From positions 216,084 to 280,083 of the forward strand of contig NZ_SLVF01000013.1 of NCBI RefSeq assembly GCF_004345365.1: a stretch of 64,000 nt of DNA, in the 5' to 3' direction. The translations under genes and the position numbers were made by a program. Shown here piece after piece: positions 26,442-34,817 of this stretch (positions are counted from its first letter, which is position 1; each line of letters opens with the position of its first letter). The notes below the pieces were generated by a model that made no database searches, was not told where the DNA came from, and saw nothing but the letters and a program-made list of their open reading frames with translations. The DNA is from Kribbella sp. VKM Ac-2568. Its GTDB lineage: Bacteria > Actinomycetota > Actinomycetes > Propionibacteriales > Kribbellaceae.

Positions 26442-28079
26442 GTGACCACCTCCAGGGCTCATCGCACAAAGCAACTGATTGCTGCTGCAGGGCTTTCCAT
26501 CGCCCTGTCATTCACAGCGTTGCTGTCGCCTGGAACCGACGCCGCGGCCGTTCCCCAAGATCGATGCTGGCCCCGCACCGACACCAGCCCGTGGAGGGGC
26601 TCATCTTTGGACCCTCCCGACGTACGCGGCCTGTCGGTGGAAGCGGCAGTGGCACGTCTCGGATCCACGAGCTGCATGGTCATGAACGACAGCCCTTCGA
26701 AGGTCGACGAGAACGCCGTCGTGGTTGCCCGGCAAGAGGTGCGCAGCACGCCAGACCCCGACGGGGTTGCCCCGGTGGTGGCTCTCTGGCGCGGTGTGGT
26801 GGTGCCTGACCTCGTCGGGAAGACGTTGGGCGCCGCAGAAGAGATCGCGGCGCAACTCGCGCTCGTGGTTCGAACGTCGCCGTCCAAGGCGGCTGCGGAC
26901 TGGACGGTCAGTCGACAGCGACCCGGTGCCGGCGCATACCAAGTGTTCGGTCAGGAGGTCCTACTGATCCTCAGCGAGCCCGTCCAGCCGGTGCCGGTGC
27001 CGGTGCCGGTGCTGGTCCCAGATCTGATCGATCACAACGAGGACGAGGCCAAGGCGCTGGTCGAGAAAGCCGAGCTCGTCTACGTGCCACGGATCGTCAA
27101 GGACGGCAAGCGTCCCGGCCGCGTGGTGAGCCAACAGCCCCGACCGGGAGAGCTTGTGGATCGCGCCAGTGTGGTGACGGCTGACATCCGTCGGTTGCCC
27201 ATGATCAAGCCAGTGGTTGTGCCCAATGTGGTCGACCAGACAGAGACGGATGCACGCAGGGCGGTCGAGATCGTCAAGCTGGTGTTCGATCCTAGGATCG
27301 TCAAGGACGGTCCCGGACTCGGATTGGTCGTGCGGCAGTCACCCAAAGGCGGTCTCGCGGTAGCGCCCGGCACCGTGGTCACCGTCGAGATCGAACGCGC
27401 CTCCGCAGGGCCCGCGCCGGTCCGGACAGTCGTGCCAGACGTCGTCGGACGGCGCGAGCCCTCCGCACGGGAGGCGATCGGGGTGGCTCGACTGAGATTT
27501 CAGTCTCGAGTAGTCCGTCCCGGGACGGCCGCGGGGATCGTCTTGAACCAGCGTCCGCCGGCCGGCACCGAGGTCGACGTCGGCAGCGTCGTCGTGGTCG
27601 ATCTGACCCGCGAGCCGAAACCGAAACTCGTACCAGTTCCTGACCTGCTCAACCGGAGTGAGGACGAGGCGCGCGGCGCGGTCGAGGGCGTCCAGCTGCT
27701 CTTTGATCTGATCGGCGGAAGTGATGCGTCGGGTCGGGCGCGTCATGTGATTCGCCAACTACCGCGCGCTGGTGAGCTCGTGCCAACAGGAACGACGGTG
27801 ACGGTGGAGTTCGCAACCAACGAGTCGACCTGGCCGTCATGGTTGCTGCCGCTGCTGATCGGGTTTGGCCTCCTGGCAGCCGGCACAGCCAACCGCCTTC
27901 AGCACCGGCGCCATCCAGACCGCATCCGTCCGCTGCCGGGAGTTGAAGCAGCCGGTCGGTTGCTGACTCCGGCGAGTCCGCACATCCACGAATCCGGCCC
28001 AGCACACCGAATCCGCGTCAAGACTCGCCTTGATCGCGGGCGACAGCACCTGCAGGAGAAGTCCGATGGACACCAGTAA
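26442..28079 (+). CDS. Membrane-anchored PASTA-repeat protein
   Basis: A 545-residue protein. A basic N-terminus and hydrophobic stretch (~11-35) form a signal peptide or anchor. Six PASTA-like repeats follow, beginning near residues 58, 120, 192, 259, 330 and 398 (VPDLVGKTLGAAEEI, VPDLIDHNEDEAKALV and so on), with a PVPVPVPV linker at ~183-190. A membrane helix (WLLPLLIGFGLLAAGTA, ~467-483) precedes a ~60-residue basic tail. PASTA domains bind peptidoglycan fragments in kinases such as PknB; no kinase domain is present here. The GTG at 26442 is chosen for its AAGGAGG site. The next gene overlaps it by 14 nt. Confidence 0.78.
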   Translation: MTTSRAHRTKQLIAAAGLSIALSFTALLSPGTDAAAVPQDRCWPRTDTSPWRGSSLDPPDVRGLSVEAAVARLGSTSCMVMNDSPSKVDENAVVVARQEVRSTPDPDGVAPVVALWRGVVVPDLVGKTLGAAEEIAAQLALVVRTSPSKAAADWTVSRQRPGAGAYQVFGQEVLLILSEPVQPVPVPVPVLVPDLIDHNEDEAKALVEKAELVYVPRIVKDGKRPGRVVSQQPRPGELVDRASVVTADIRRLPMIKPVVVPNVVDQTETDARRAVEIVKLVFDPRIVKDGPGLGLVVRQSPKGGLAVAPGTVVTVEIERASAGPAPVRTVVPDVVGRREPSAREAIGVARLRFQSRVVRPGTAAGIVLNQRPPAGTEVDVGSVVVVDLTREPKPKLVPVPDLLNRSEDEARGAVEGVQLLFDLIGGSDASGRARHVIRQLPRAGELVPTGTTVTVEFATNESTWPSWLLPLLIGFGLLAAGTANRLQHRRHPDRIRPLPGVEAAGRLLTPASPHIHESGPAHRIRVKTRLDRGRQHLQEKSDGHQ

Positions 28080-28662
28080 CCACCGCGTCACGATCATCTC
28101 CCACTTCAACCAGACCAGCCGCGACGCCTCGGCTGAGCTGAACGAACTAGTCACCAACAGCAAGGTCCTCGAGCTCGCGCCTCGCCTCGGTCCGGTTGGC
28201 CCACTCGTGTCGGGTCCCGTGGCCGGCGCGCTCGCAGAGACCCTCGACCGCGACCTGGGTGCCCCCATCCTGTGGGCCTGGCGGACGCACCGTGACCTCA
28301 AGTTGGCGGCGACGGCCACCCTCGCGGGCACTGGCCCCCCCGAGTATGTGACCTTGGCCAGGCACGAAATCTCGTCGATCCATCACCCAGAGGTCGACGT
28401 GACCGTCGACCTGCAACCTCCGGTGACCATCACCTTCGATCTCACCTTCCTCTTCAAGCTGGATGCCCTCCTCCTGACCATTCAGAGAGGCCTCCTCATC
28501 GGGCTGAGTCCAGCCGCGTGCATGGTCGAACTCACCTTCGGAGCACACGGAATCAACGTCTCCCGCTCCGCAAAGTACGCCCTCGCAGAGTTGGTGACTC
28601 TGCCAACCGGCGTGCGACTCCTACCAGTATCGGCCTACGCAGCCGGACGCCAACCACTCTGA
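28066..28662 (+). CDS. Unknown protein co-translated with the PASTA gene
   Basis: A 198-residue protein starting inside the last codons of the PASTA gene (14-nt overlap, AGGAGA site), so translational coupling is likely. It has a helical N-terminal half (SAELNELVTNSKVLELAPRL) and beta-rich segments (DVTVDLQPPVTITFDLTFLF) but no signal peptide, membrane helix or motif I recognise. Context suggests it works at the cytoplasmic side of the PASTA protein; that is inference. Confidence 0.6.
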   Translation: MDTSNHRVTIISHFNQTSRDASAELNELVTNSKVLELAPRLGPVGPLVSGPVAGALAETLDRDLGAPILWAWRTHRDLKLAATATLAGTGPPEYVTLARHEISSIHHPEVDVTVDLQPPVTITFDLTFLFKLDALLLTIQRGLLIGLSPAACMVELTFGAHGINVSRSAKYALAELVTLPTGVRLLPVSAYAAGRQPL

Positions 28663-28769
28663 TCAAGGCAGCATCCAGTGGGATTGCATGTATCTGGAGG
28701 TCTGCTGGTGCGGTCCGTCTAGTGAGAGCCCTGAACAGCAGAGGCCCGAACTTGGGGGGACCCAGCATC

Positions 28770-29201
28770 ATGGCAGATTCCGACTTCGACGGCCTTCCGG
28801 CCCTCGACGGCGCGGTGACCGCCGTAGCGATCATCGATCACGACGGTAACCCGAACCGGGTCATCGACGACCAACTTCCCTTCGACGTGACCATCAAGTG
28901 GACCGTCAAGCCGCCGGCTACAGCCGCGCTGCTCGACGGCCGGTGGACGGTCAAGGTGTACGCGGAGTCGATGGGCCCCGGCCCCGAGGTACTGATCGGC
29001 ACCGCCGTCGTGGCCGCGAACGGTGGGCCGGTGTACAACGCGTCGATCAACGTCCCGATCGGCACGCTGCCGTCCGACGTACCGCCGGACTCGGGCGTGT
29101 ACAAGCTCGTGGTGGTGATCACGTACCGGACCAGGCTGAACGTGCTGACAGAGATGGCCGCGTTCAGCGAGGGGCCGATGTTCCTGCTCCGCCGGCCCTG
29201 A
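28770..29201 (+). CDS. Unknown beta-sandwich-like protein (143 aa)
   Basis: A 143-residue soluble protein with alternating strands: VTAVAIIDHDGNPNRVIDDQ, PFDVTIKWTVKP, VYKLVVVITYRTRLNVLTEM. The pattern suggests an Ig- or C2-like beta sandwich. There is no signal peptide. A purine-rich GGGGGGA lies ~10 nt before the ATG. It precedes the sigma factor gene by 188 bp on the same strand and is likely part of the sigma-CHAT-subtilase locus. Function unknown. Confidence 0.6.
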   Translation: MADSDFDGLPALDGAVTAVAIIDHDGNPNRVIDDQLPFDVTIKWTVKPPATAALLDGRWTVKVYAESMGPGPEVLIGTAVVAANGGPVYNASINVPIGTLPSDVPPDSGVYKLVVVITYRTRLNVLTEMAAFSEGPMFLLRRP

Positions 29202-29389
29202 GGCAGCGGAGCCGGTAGGCGCGGACGCATGGCACCCGGAGGAGGGGCCGAGTGGTGTGCGTCGGCGCTGCCCAGCGGCGTCATCAGATGCGGTGTCGCC
29301 GCCGGGCCACCAGGACAAGGCGTGGAAGTCCCGCGAGGAATTTCACTAGGTGCACTGGGAAGCAAAAGCGGACCAACCCGGGAGCCGGA

Positions 29390-30016
29390 ATGGAAGACGA
29401 CGTCTCACCGGTCACCGCTCTGGTGGCCGCCGCGGCCGGTGGCGAGCAGCGCGCGTGGCGCGAGCTCGTCGGCCGGTACGCGCCGTTGCTGGTGTCCGTC
29501 ATCCGGCAGTTCCGGCTGACGCCGAGCGAGACTGAGGACGTTGCCCAGACCGTGTGGCTGCGGCTGGTCGAGCACCTGGACAGTCTGCAGGAACCGCGGG
29601 CTATCCCGCGGTGGATCATCACGATCGCACGTCGCGAGTCGATCCGGTACCTGTCGTCCGCCCGTCGACTGCGCCCGAACGACCCGCTGGATCCCGAGTA
29701 TCAGTCGGTCGCGGCCGATACCGGTGAACCTGACGAAGGCCTGCTCCGGGCCGAGCAGCACGAGGTGCTGCTGGCCGGCCTGGCCGAACTGCCACGCCGG
29801 CAGCGGGAGTTGCTGCTGTTGCTGCTCGAAGATCCGCAACCGTCGTACGTCGAGATCAGCAAGAGCACGGGCATCCCGGTCGGCAGCATCGGGCCAACCC
29901 GGTCACGCGCGCTCGAACGGCTCCGCAGATCTCCACCGGTCAGGGCGTACGTCGCGGTCTCGGAGCGGACCGAACCGTCAGGAGGTGACCGGCATGACGC
30001 GACCACGCTGGGATGA
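29390..30016 (+). CDS. ECF-type sigma-70 family RNA polymerase sigma factor
   Basis: A 208-residue sigma factor. Region 2 is clear (WRELVGRYAPLLVSVIRQFR, TPSETEDVAQTVWLRLVEHL, PRAIPRWIITIARRESIRYL) and region 4 follows (LAELPRRQRELLLLLLEDPQ, then YVEISKSTGIPVGSIGPTRS). It redirects RNA polymerase to its own promoters. No zinc anti-sigma (ZAS) gene follows; instead a 152-residue protein overlaps its 3' end by 23 nt. Control may therefore be unusual. An in-frame start further upstream lacks a ribosome-binding site. Confidence 0.88.
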   Translation: MEDDVSPVTALVAAAAGGEQRAWRELVGRYAPLLVSVIRQFRLTPSETEDVAQTVWLRLVEHLDSLQEPRAIPRWIITIARRESIRYLSSARRLRPNDPLDPEYQSVAADTGEPDEGLLRAEQHEVLLAGLAELPRRQRELLLLLLEDPQPSYVEISKSTGIPVGSIGPTRSRALERLRRSPPVRAYVAVSERTEPSGGDRHDATTLG

Positions 30017-30452
30017 CGACGAGCGCCTCTTCGAGGATCTCGCAGAGGCTGTCCGCGATACGGCGCCGTTCGCACGCACGATCGCCGAACGGGCCGAGGG
30101 CGCGCTGTCCTGGCGGACGATCGACGAGGAACTCCTGCGCGCGACCCTGACCTTCGACTCCTCGCTGGAACCTGCTGCCGGGACCCGGGCCGAACCCGGT
30201 GAGACCCGGCTGCTGGTGTTCACCTCCACTCCGCTGTCGGTGGAGCTGGAGGTGACGGACGACCAAGTGGTCGGCCAGATACTGCCGCCTGGCGCGGGCG
30301 AGATCCACATCGAGACCTCGGACGGCGCGGAGTACTCCATCAGTGCCAACGAATCGGGCTTCTTCGAACTGCGGTCGCTGCCTGCTGGTGAGGTTCGGTT
30401 GCGATGCGACACGGCTACCGGCCGAGTGGTCACCGAATGGGTGCGGCTATGA
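29994..30452 (+). CDS. Sigma-factor partner protein (candidate regulator)
   Basis: A 152-residue protein overlapping the sigma gene by 23 nt, with a strong AGGAGGTG site. The N-terminal ~60 residues are helical and acidic (DDERLFEDLAEAVRDTAPFA), and the C-terminal ~90 form strands resembling a small carboxypeptidase-regulatory-like beta domain (GEIHIETSDGAEYSISANES, GEVRLRCDT). No membrane helix and no HxxxCxxC anti-sigma motif. The tight coupling to the sigma gene suggests it binds or modulates that sigma factor; this is inference. Its stop is 7 nt from the stop of the convergent CHAT gene. Confidence 0.62.
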   Translation: MTRPRWDDDERLFEDLAEAVRDTAPFARTIAERAEGALSWRTIDEELLRATLTFDSSLEPAAGTRAEPGETRLLVFTSTPLSVELEVTDDQVVGQILPPGAGEIHIETSDGAEYSISANESGFFELRSLPAGEVRLRCDTATGRVVTEWVRL

Positions 30453-30459
30453 CCGGCGC

Positions 30460-33063
30460 TCAGGCCCCGAGTGCTATGAAGGACTGCCCAGCCGTGCGCG
30501 CCAGCTGGCCGTCGCCGGCCGATGCGAGGGCTTGGGCGAGTGCACCGGCGAGATCGTCCCCGGCCCGCAGCCTGCTATGCAGGCCGAGCATCAGCGACAC
30601 TGTGGCCGGATCGTTCACCGGTACGACACTCGCCACCACCCCGGACGCTCCCAGTGCGACGAGCGCACTGACCAGACCGAGCAACTCGTCCGCACCACTG
30701 GGTCCGCCGAGCGCCGAGCTGCAACTCGACAGCACCACTCGGTGCGGCGCCCGTTCCAGCCGTTCGAGGTCGTACACCGTGAGCGGCCCGTCATCCAGTT
30801 GGAGCGCCGAGAACAGCGGGCTGTCAGCGCGGAACGTGCCATGCGCGGCGACATGCACCAACGACGCACCGTCCATCGCTTCCAGCACCGCTTCCGCCCT
30901 TGCATCGCCATCGGTGAGCACCACCGCGTCCGGATACATCTCAGAGAGCCGTCGCACCTCCTCTGGTCCTGTCGACAAGTGGGGACCGCCGATCAGTACC
31001 ACCCGCTCGGTGGACGGCGGGACAGCGTTCCGCGCGCGCAACCATGCCGCCGCTGACGGGGCCACCGACGTCGGCCGGTGCCGTAACGACGGCAGTATGC
31101 CCCATGGAACCGCGTGCAGCCGGCCCGTCGGTACGACCACCACCGGGCCGTCCTTCAAATACTTGACCACCTCGCCCAGGAGGGCCGTTTCGAGGCGTGC
31201 TCCGATGGCGTCAAGGTCGAGCCGGTGCTTGCCGCGTCCGGTCGCCTCGCGTCGCAGTGCGAACAACGCGTGGGACAGCCGATGAGTCGCCAGGCGGGTG
31301 GGACCGACCAGCGTGAGGTAGATGCGGCCACGCGCCGCCACCATGGCGTACAACTGGTCGTCAACGTCGGTGAGCTCGACCAGGCTGCGATTTCCGAGGT
31401 GATCGAGCAGGTCGGCACTGCGGAACTGGTCGGGCCGGGCGCCTTTGGTGCCGGGCGTCAGCAAGACCCGGCGGCGTACGGCAGATTCGAGGCGGCGGCG
31501 TTCGCGATGCAGTGGGCTGGATCCGAGCCGGTGATCGTAGCTGGTGTCCAGCCGGTAGGTCAGGCTGCGCAGCGCGGCGAGGTCGGCGACCAGGGCGTCG
31601 TCCTCGTGCGGCCGGACCGGCGGGATCGCGAGCACCGTGGCGCGCCAGCGTTCGCTCCATTCGAGGACTTGCCGGGCCTTGCCGCGCCGAACGGCGTACC
31701 GGAGTGCGATCGCGGCGAGTTCGGCGCCCTGGGCGGTGGCCAGTACGCGCAGTTCGGTGGCGCCGAGGGTGCGCATGTAGATCTCGATCAGGCTCAGACC
31801 CTGCCGACAGGCGGCCAGCATCGCGCGCGACCGGCCGTCGCCTTGGTGGAGCGTGGCTTGGGCGAGCCAGCCGGCGCCGCGCGCCCGCAGGCCACGGTTC
31901 CGGGCTCCGGCCGCGATTCTCAGGTGGCGTCCGGCCTCGGCCGGGTCGGTCCGCGCGAGAGCGAGCCGGCCGGTCAGCAGATGCGCCTCGGCCGCGAGGT
32001 CCGGGTCGAGCCCGTCAAGTTCGGCACTGACCCGTTGGCCGGTGCGCAGCAGGCGTGCCGTACGGTCGCCGCCCGCGTAGCGGGACTGAAGCAGCGCGAG
32101 TTCCGCGCGCGCCGCCCACCACGGACGCTGCTGGCGGCGGAACAGCTTCACAGCGTCGCGGCCGCGTCTCTCGGCCAGATCCAGAGCGCCGGCGGCGTGC
32201 GCCGCCAGTCCGGCGCAGTACAACAACTCCGCGCGTCGCGCCGTCGAGCCACGCTGCTGTTCGAACCGGTCGAGCGCGCTGTCGATCTCGGTGAGTGCGT
32301 CGCGCGCCAGGCCGGCCGCCAGCAGCACCAAACATTTGTTGGCGAACAAGTCCGGCTCGAGGACGCCGAGCTCCTCGACGACCCGTTGTGCGTCGTCGAG
32401 GTACAGCAATGCCGTCGGCAGGTCACCGCGGGCGAATGCCGCGGCGCCACGCGCCTGCCGCGTGTCGGCGTACTCGACCAGCTGACCACACTTCGCGAAC
32501 AACTCCTCGCTGTGGGCGTAGTCGTCGTCGGCGCGGTCGATCGCGCCCATCGCGAGCAGCACCATTGCCCGGTGGGTAAGCGCCCGAGCCTCCCAGACCA
32601 AGTCGCCGGTGTCGCTCAGCAACGCGACCGCCTGTTCGGCGTCGGCCAGCGCTTCGGTGTACCGGCCGAGCAGCGCGCCCCATACCCAGACGCGGCGGAT
32701 CAGGATCCGGCCGGCGAGCACACCGGTCCGGCCGGGCGCGATCGAGTCGAGCGCGGCTACCCCACGTCGGGTGTCACCGGCCATGACATGGGCCACGCCG
32801 AGGCTCGCCAGAATGTCCGCCTCGCGGTCGGGATCGGCCGCCTTGCGGGCAGAACGGTGCGCCGCCTTGAGCTCCGCCACCGCCTCACGAATGTCACCGA
32901 AATCCCGGTGGACGACACCCGCTGTCTGGTGGGCCACGGCCGCATCGATGTCGGACGGGGAGTTCGCGAGAATCTCGTGGGCGATCCTGAGGGCGTCAGC
33001 GGGCCGCGAAAAAGCAAGCGCTTGCAATTCGTCGGCATCCACGACGGAAACCTGCCCTCCCAT
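30460..33063 (-). CDS. TPR-CHAT domain protein (caspase-like protease)
   Basis: An 867-residue protein with no signal peptide. Residues ~10-470 are tetratricopeptide-like helix pairs (ALADAEQAVALLSDTGDLVW, DLAERRGRDAVKLFRRQQRP). A linker leads to a C-terminal CHAT domain (~600-867). The catalytic dyad is intact: His741 in VHVAAHGTF and Cys781 in VVLSSCSSALGG. CHAT proteins are caspase-clan proteases or scaffolds; well-known members include the TPR-CHAT subunit of the type III-E CRISPR craspase and gasdermin-activating proteases. It faces the subtilase gene across a 77-bp divergent gap and converges on the sigma operon. Confidence 0.85.
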   Translation of the reverse strand: MGGQVSVVDADELQALAFSRPADALRIAHEILANSPSDIDAAVAHQTAGVVHRDFGDIREAVAELKAAHRSARKAADPDREADILASLGVAHVMAGDTRRGVAALDSIAPGRTGVLAGRILIRRVWVWGALLGRYTEALADAEQAVALLSDTGDLVWEARALTHRAMVLLAMGAIDRADDDYAHSEELFAKCGQLVEYADTRQARGAAAFARGDLPTALLYLDDAQRVVEELGVLEPDLFANKCLVLLAAGLARDALTEIDSALDRFEQQRGSTARRAELLYCAGLAAHAAGALDLAERRGRDAVKLFRRQQRPWWAARAELALLQSRYAGGDRTARLLRTGQRVSAELDGLDPDLAAEAHLLTGRLALARTDPAEAGRHLRIAAGARNRGLRARGAGWLAQATLHQGDGRSRAMLAACRQGLSLIEIYMRTLGATELRVLATAQGAELAAIALRYAVRRGKARQVLEWSERWRATVLAIPPVRPHEDDALVADLAALRSLTYRLDTSYDHRLGSSPLHRERRRLESAVRRRVLLTPGTKGARPDQFRSADLLDHLGNRSLVELTDVDDQLYAMVAARGRIYLTLVGPTRLATHRLSHALFALRREATGRGKHRLDLDAIGARLETALLGEVVKYLKDGPVVVVPTGRLHAVPWGILPSLRHRPTSVAPSAAAWLRARNAVPPSTERVVLIGGPHLSTGPEEVRRLSEMYPDAVVLTDGDARAEAVLEAMDGASLVHVAAHGTFRADSPLFSALQLDDGPLTVYDLERLERAPHRVVLSSCSSALGGPSGADELLGLVSALVALGASGVVASVVPVNDPATVSLMLGLHSRLRAGDDLAGALAQALASAGDGQLARTAGQSFIALGA

Positions 33064-33140
33064 TACCCAGCCATATTTCCGATCGTAATACGCCGCGCCA
33101 CCGCATTATCCGAAAGTTTTTGACCAATAGGGAGACCAAA
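33064..33140. promoter_or_regulatory. Divergent promoter gap between CHAT and subtilase genes
   Basis: A 77-bp gap, AT-richer than its surroundings, that must carry both promoters. It contains a short palindrome CGTAATACG. On the minus strand TATGGC lies 6 nt before the CHAT start; on the plus strand GGGAGA serves the ATG at 33141. No other motif is assigned. Shared control of the two protease genes is inferred from the arrangement. Confidence 0.4.
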
Positions 33141-34619
33141 ATGCCAGCGGATCAACGCCTCAAAGATGCACTACGCCTCATCCTGGAAAACGACGAAGAT
33201 GGCGGGGAAGAGCGCTGGCACGGCAAGACGGCCGTGTACCCACCCAACTGGGAGGAACTCGGGTACGTCGGGTACTTCTACCGCCGGGACACCATTCTCG
33301 TCCGCACGGAGGACGTAGGCCTGGTGGTCGACGCGTTGCGAGATGCATCGATGCCTGATGACGAACGCAGTCCGATCATTCCCGAAGACGTGGCCATCGA
33401 CCGGTTGCCAGTGATCGACGGCGTCACTGGTCTGGTCTGGCGCTATGGCAGAACCTTCCGTGCGGTGAAGGCGGCAAGGCGCGGGAGATTCGGGGGCAAC
33501 GAGTTCGGCGGAGACTACGACGGGCGCTACAACGACGACGATCCGCTGTCGACGCCGAACGTACTGGATCAGCTGGACGAGCGGGTCGGCCTTGGCAAGG
33601 CGACGCCAGACCATGGGCTTTCGTACTGCGGCAACGGTCATCCCTGCCCGGCGAGCGAGCCGGCGGTGGTGCCGAGCAAGTCGGCTTGCCCGAAGCCGCC
33701 GGTGAGCGACGGGATCTGCTGCGGGACGCACGGATGGGACGGCCATGGCGTGTTGGTGGGTGTCGTCGACGGCGGTCTGGTCGAGGACGCGACGCGGATG
33801 TGGCCGTGGATGGCGGGCGTGTGCGGTGACCATGAGGACCCCTTCGTGGCTGGTACCGGACACCTGATCAAGCCCTACGCATGCCACGGGACGTTTGTCG
33901 CCGGCTGTGTGCGTTGTACGGCGCCGAAGGCGAAGGTCTGCGTCAAGAAGGCGGAGTACATCGACGGTCAGCCGCACGCGGGAATGGCGTACGAGCACCA
34001 AATCATCCGGAAGATGAGCGACCTGATGGACCTGGGCGCGGACATCATCGTCTGCGAGTTCGACGGCTTCACCCGGTTCCATCGCCCGATGCACACTTTC
34101 AACGCCTTCTACGACAGGCGTCTGCGCCACTTGAACGTCACCGTAGTCGCTCCGGCCGGAAACGACACGACGCAGGAGCCGACGTTCCCGGCGGCGTACT
34201 CGTGGGTGATCGGTGTCGGGGCGCTGTCCGCGGACGGCAACAGCCGCGCCCACTTCTCCAACTATGGCGGTTGGGTCGACGTGTACGCCCCCGGCGAAGA
34301 CTTGGTCAACGCCTTCGCGGTCGGCGACTACGTTTGCTTCGAAGACGAAGCGCCCCATGAGGTACGACGCTTCGAAGGGCTGGCCAACTGGAGTGGTACG
34401 TCGTTCTCGACACCGCTGGTGGCCGGGATGATCGCGGACCGGATGTCCGCGACCGGTGAAAACGCTCCTCTCGCGGCAGAGGCATTGTTGCGCCTCGCCC
34501 GCAGCCAGGCAGTGGCGGGGATCGGTCCGGTGCTATTGCCACATCAGGTGTGCGGGACTCCCAAGAAGTCGTGCCATGCCGGATGCGATTGCGCGTGCGG
34601 GCACGCGGTGCTGTCATGA
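33141..34619 (+). CDS. S8 family serine peptidase (cytoplasmic subtilase)
   Basis: A 492-residue subtilase with a complete catalytic set: Asp210 (VGVVDGGL), His249 (ACHGTFVAG), oxyanion Asn341 (APAGNDT) and Ser421 (SGTSFSTPLVAG). Residues 1-~195 form a non-homologous N-terminal region, possibly an inhibitory prodomain. No signal peptide or membrane helix is present, so it probably acts inside the cell. The protein is Cys-rich for a subtilase, with clusters at ~163-194, ~248-267 and at the C-terminus (CGTPKKSCHAGCDCACGH), suggesting metal binding. The ATG at 33141 with GGGAGA is preferred to a TTG 21 nt upstream. Confidence 0.86.
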   Translation: MPADQRLKDALRLILENDEDGGEERWHGKTAVYPPNWEELGYVGYFYRRDTILVRTEDVGLVVDALRDASMPDDERSPIIPEDVAIDRLPVIDGVTGLVWRYGRTFRAVKAARRGRFGGNEFGGDYDGRYNDDDPLSTPNVLDQLDERVGLGKATPDHGLSYCGNGHPCPASEPAVVPSKSACPKPPVSDGICCGTHGWDGHGVLVGVVDGGLVEDATRMWPWMAGVCGDHEDPFVAGTGHLIKPYACHGTFVAGCVRCTAPKAKVCVKKAEYIDGQPHAGMAYEHQIIRKMSDLMDLGADIIVCEFDGFTRFHRPMHTFNAFYDRRLRHLNVTVVAPAGNDTTQEPTFPAAYSWVIGVGALSADGNSRAHFSNYGGWVDVYAPGEDLVNAFAVGDYVCFEDEAPHEVRRFEGLANWSGTSFSTPLVAGMIADRMSATGENAPLAAEALLRLARSQAVAGIGPVLLPHQVCGTPKKSCHAGCDCACGHAVLS

Positions 34620-34622
34620 AGC

Positions 34623-34817
34623 ATGGCCAGAACGCATCGGATGGAGTGCACGGCCGGCCCAACTGGTCTGCTGTTCGAGTGTCTTGACGGCTGCGGCCGT
34701 CGCGTCGTGGTCGACGGGGCAAGTGGAGACCTCACCATCATCGACCACGGCGACCGGATGGCGCTGCACCAAGCGTCAAGCGGCGGTGTCGACCTAGCGT
34801 CCCCGATCATCGACTGA
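34623..34817 (+). CDS. Small Cys-containing protein following the subtilase
   Basis: A 64-residue protein starting 3 nt after the subtilase stop. It contains three Cys (MECTAGPTGLLFECLDGCGR) followed by RVVVDGASGDLTIIDHGD, resembling a small beta-rich actinobacterial protein with a degenerate zinc-ribbon-like knuckle. It likely shares the subtilase transcript. Its 3' end overlaps the convergent TetR gene by 24 nt. Function unknown; a substrate or regulator of the protease is possible. Confidence 0.6.
   Translation: MARTHRMECTAGPTGLLFECLDGCGRRVVVDGASGDLTIIDHGDRMALHQASSGGVDLASPIID

Noticed and set aside
26988..27011. Four CCGGTG repeats in the PASTA gene
   Set aside because: They encode a PVPVPVPV linker; a common low-complexity spacer and not a regulatory repeat.
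31114..33123. 669-codon open frame on the plus strand opposite the CHAT gene
   Set aside because: It mirrors the CHAT gene exactly, its composition is Arg/Gly/Gln-rich without motifs, and long antisense frames are expected in GC-rich coding DNA.
33171..34358. 395-codon minus-strand frame opposite the subtilase
   Set aside because: The plus strand has all catalytic residues in order; the antisense frame has no motif.
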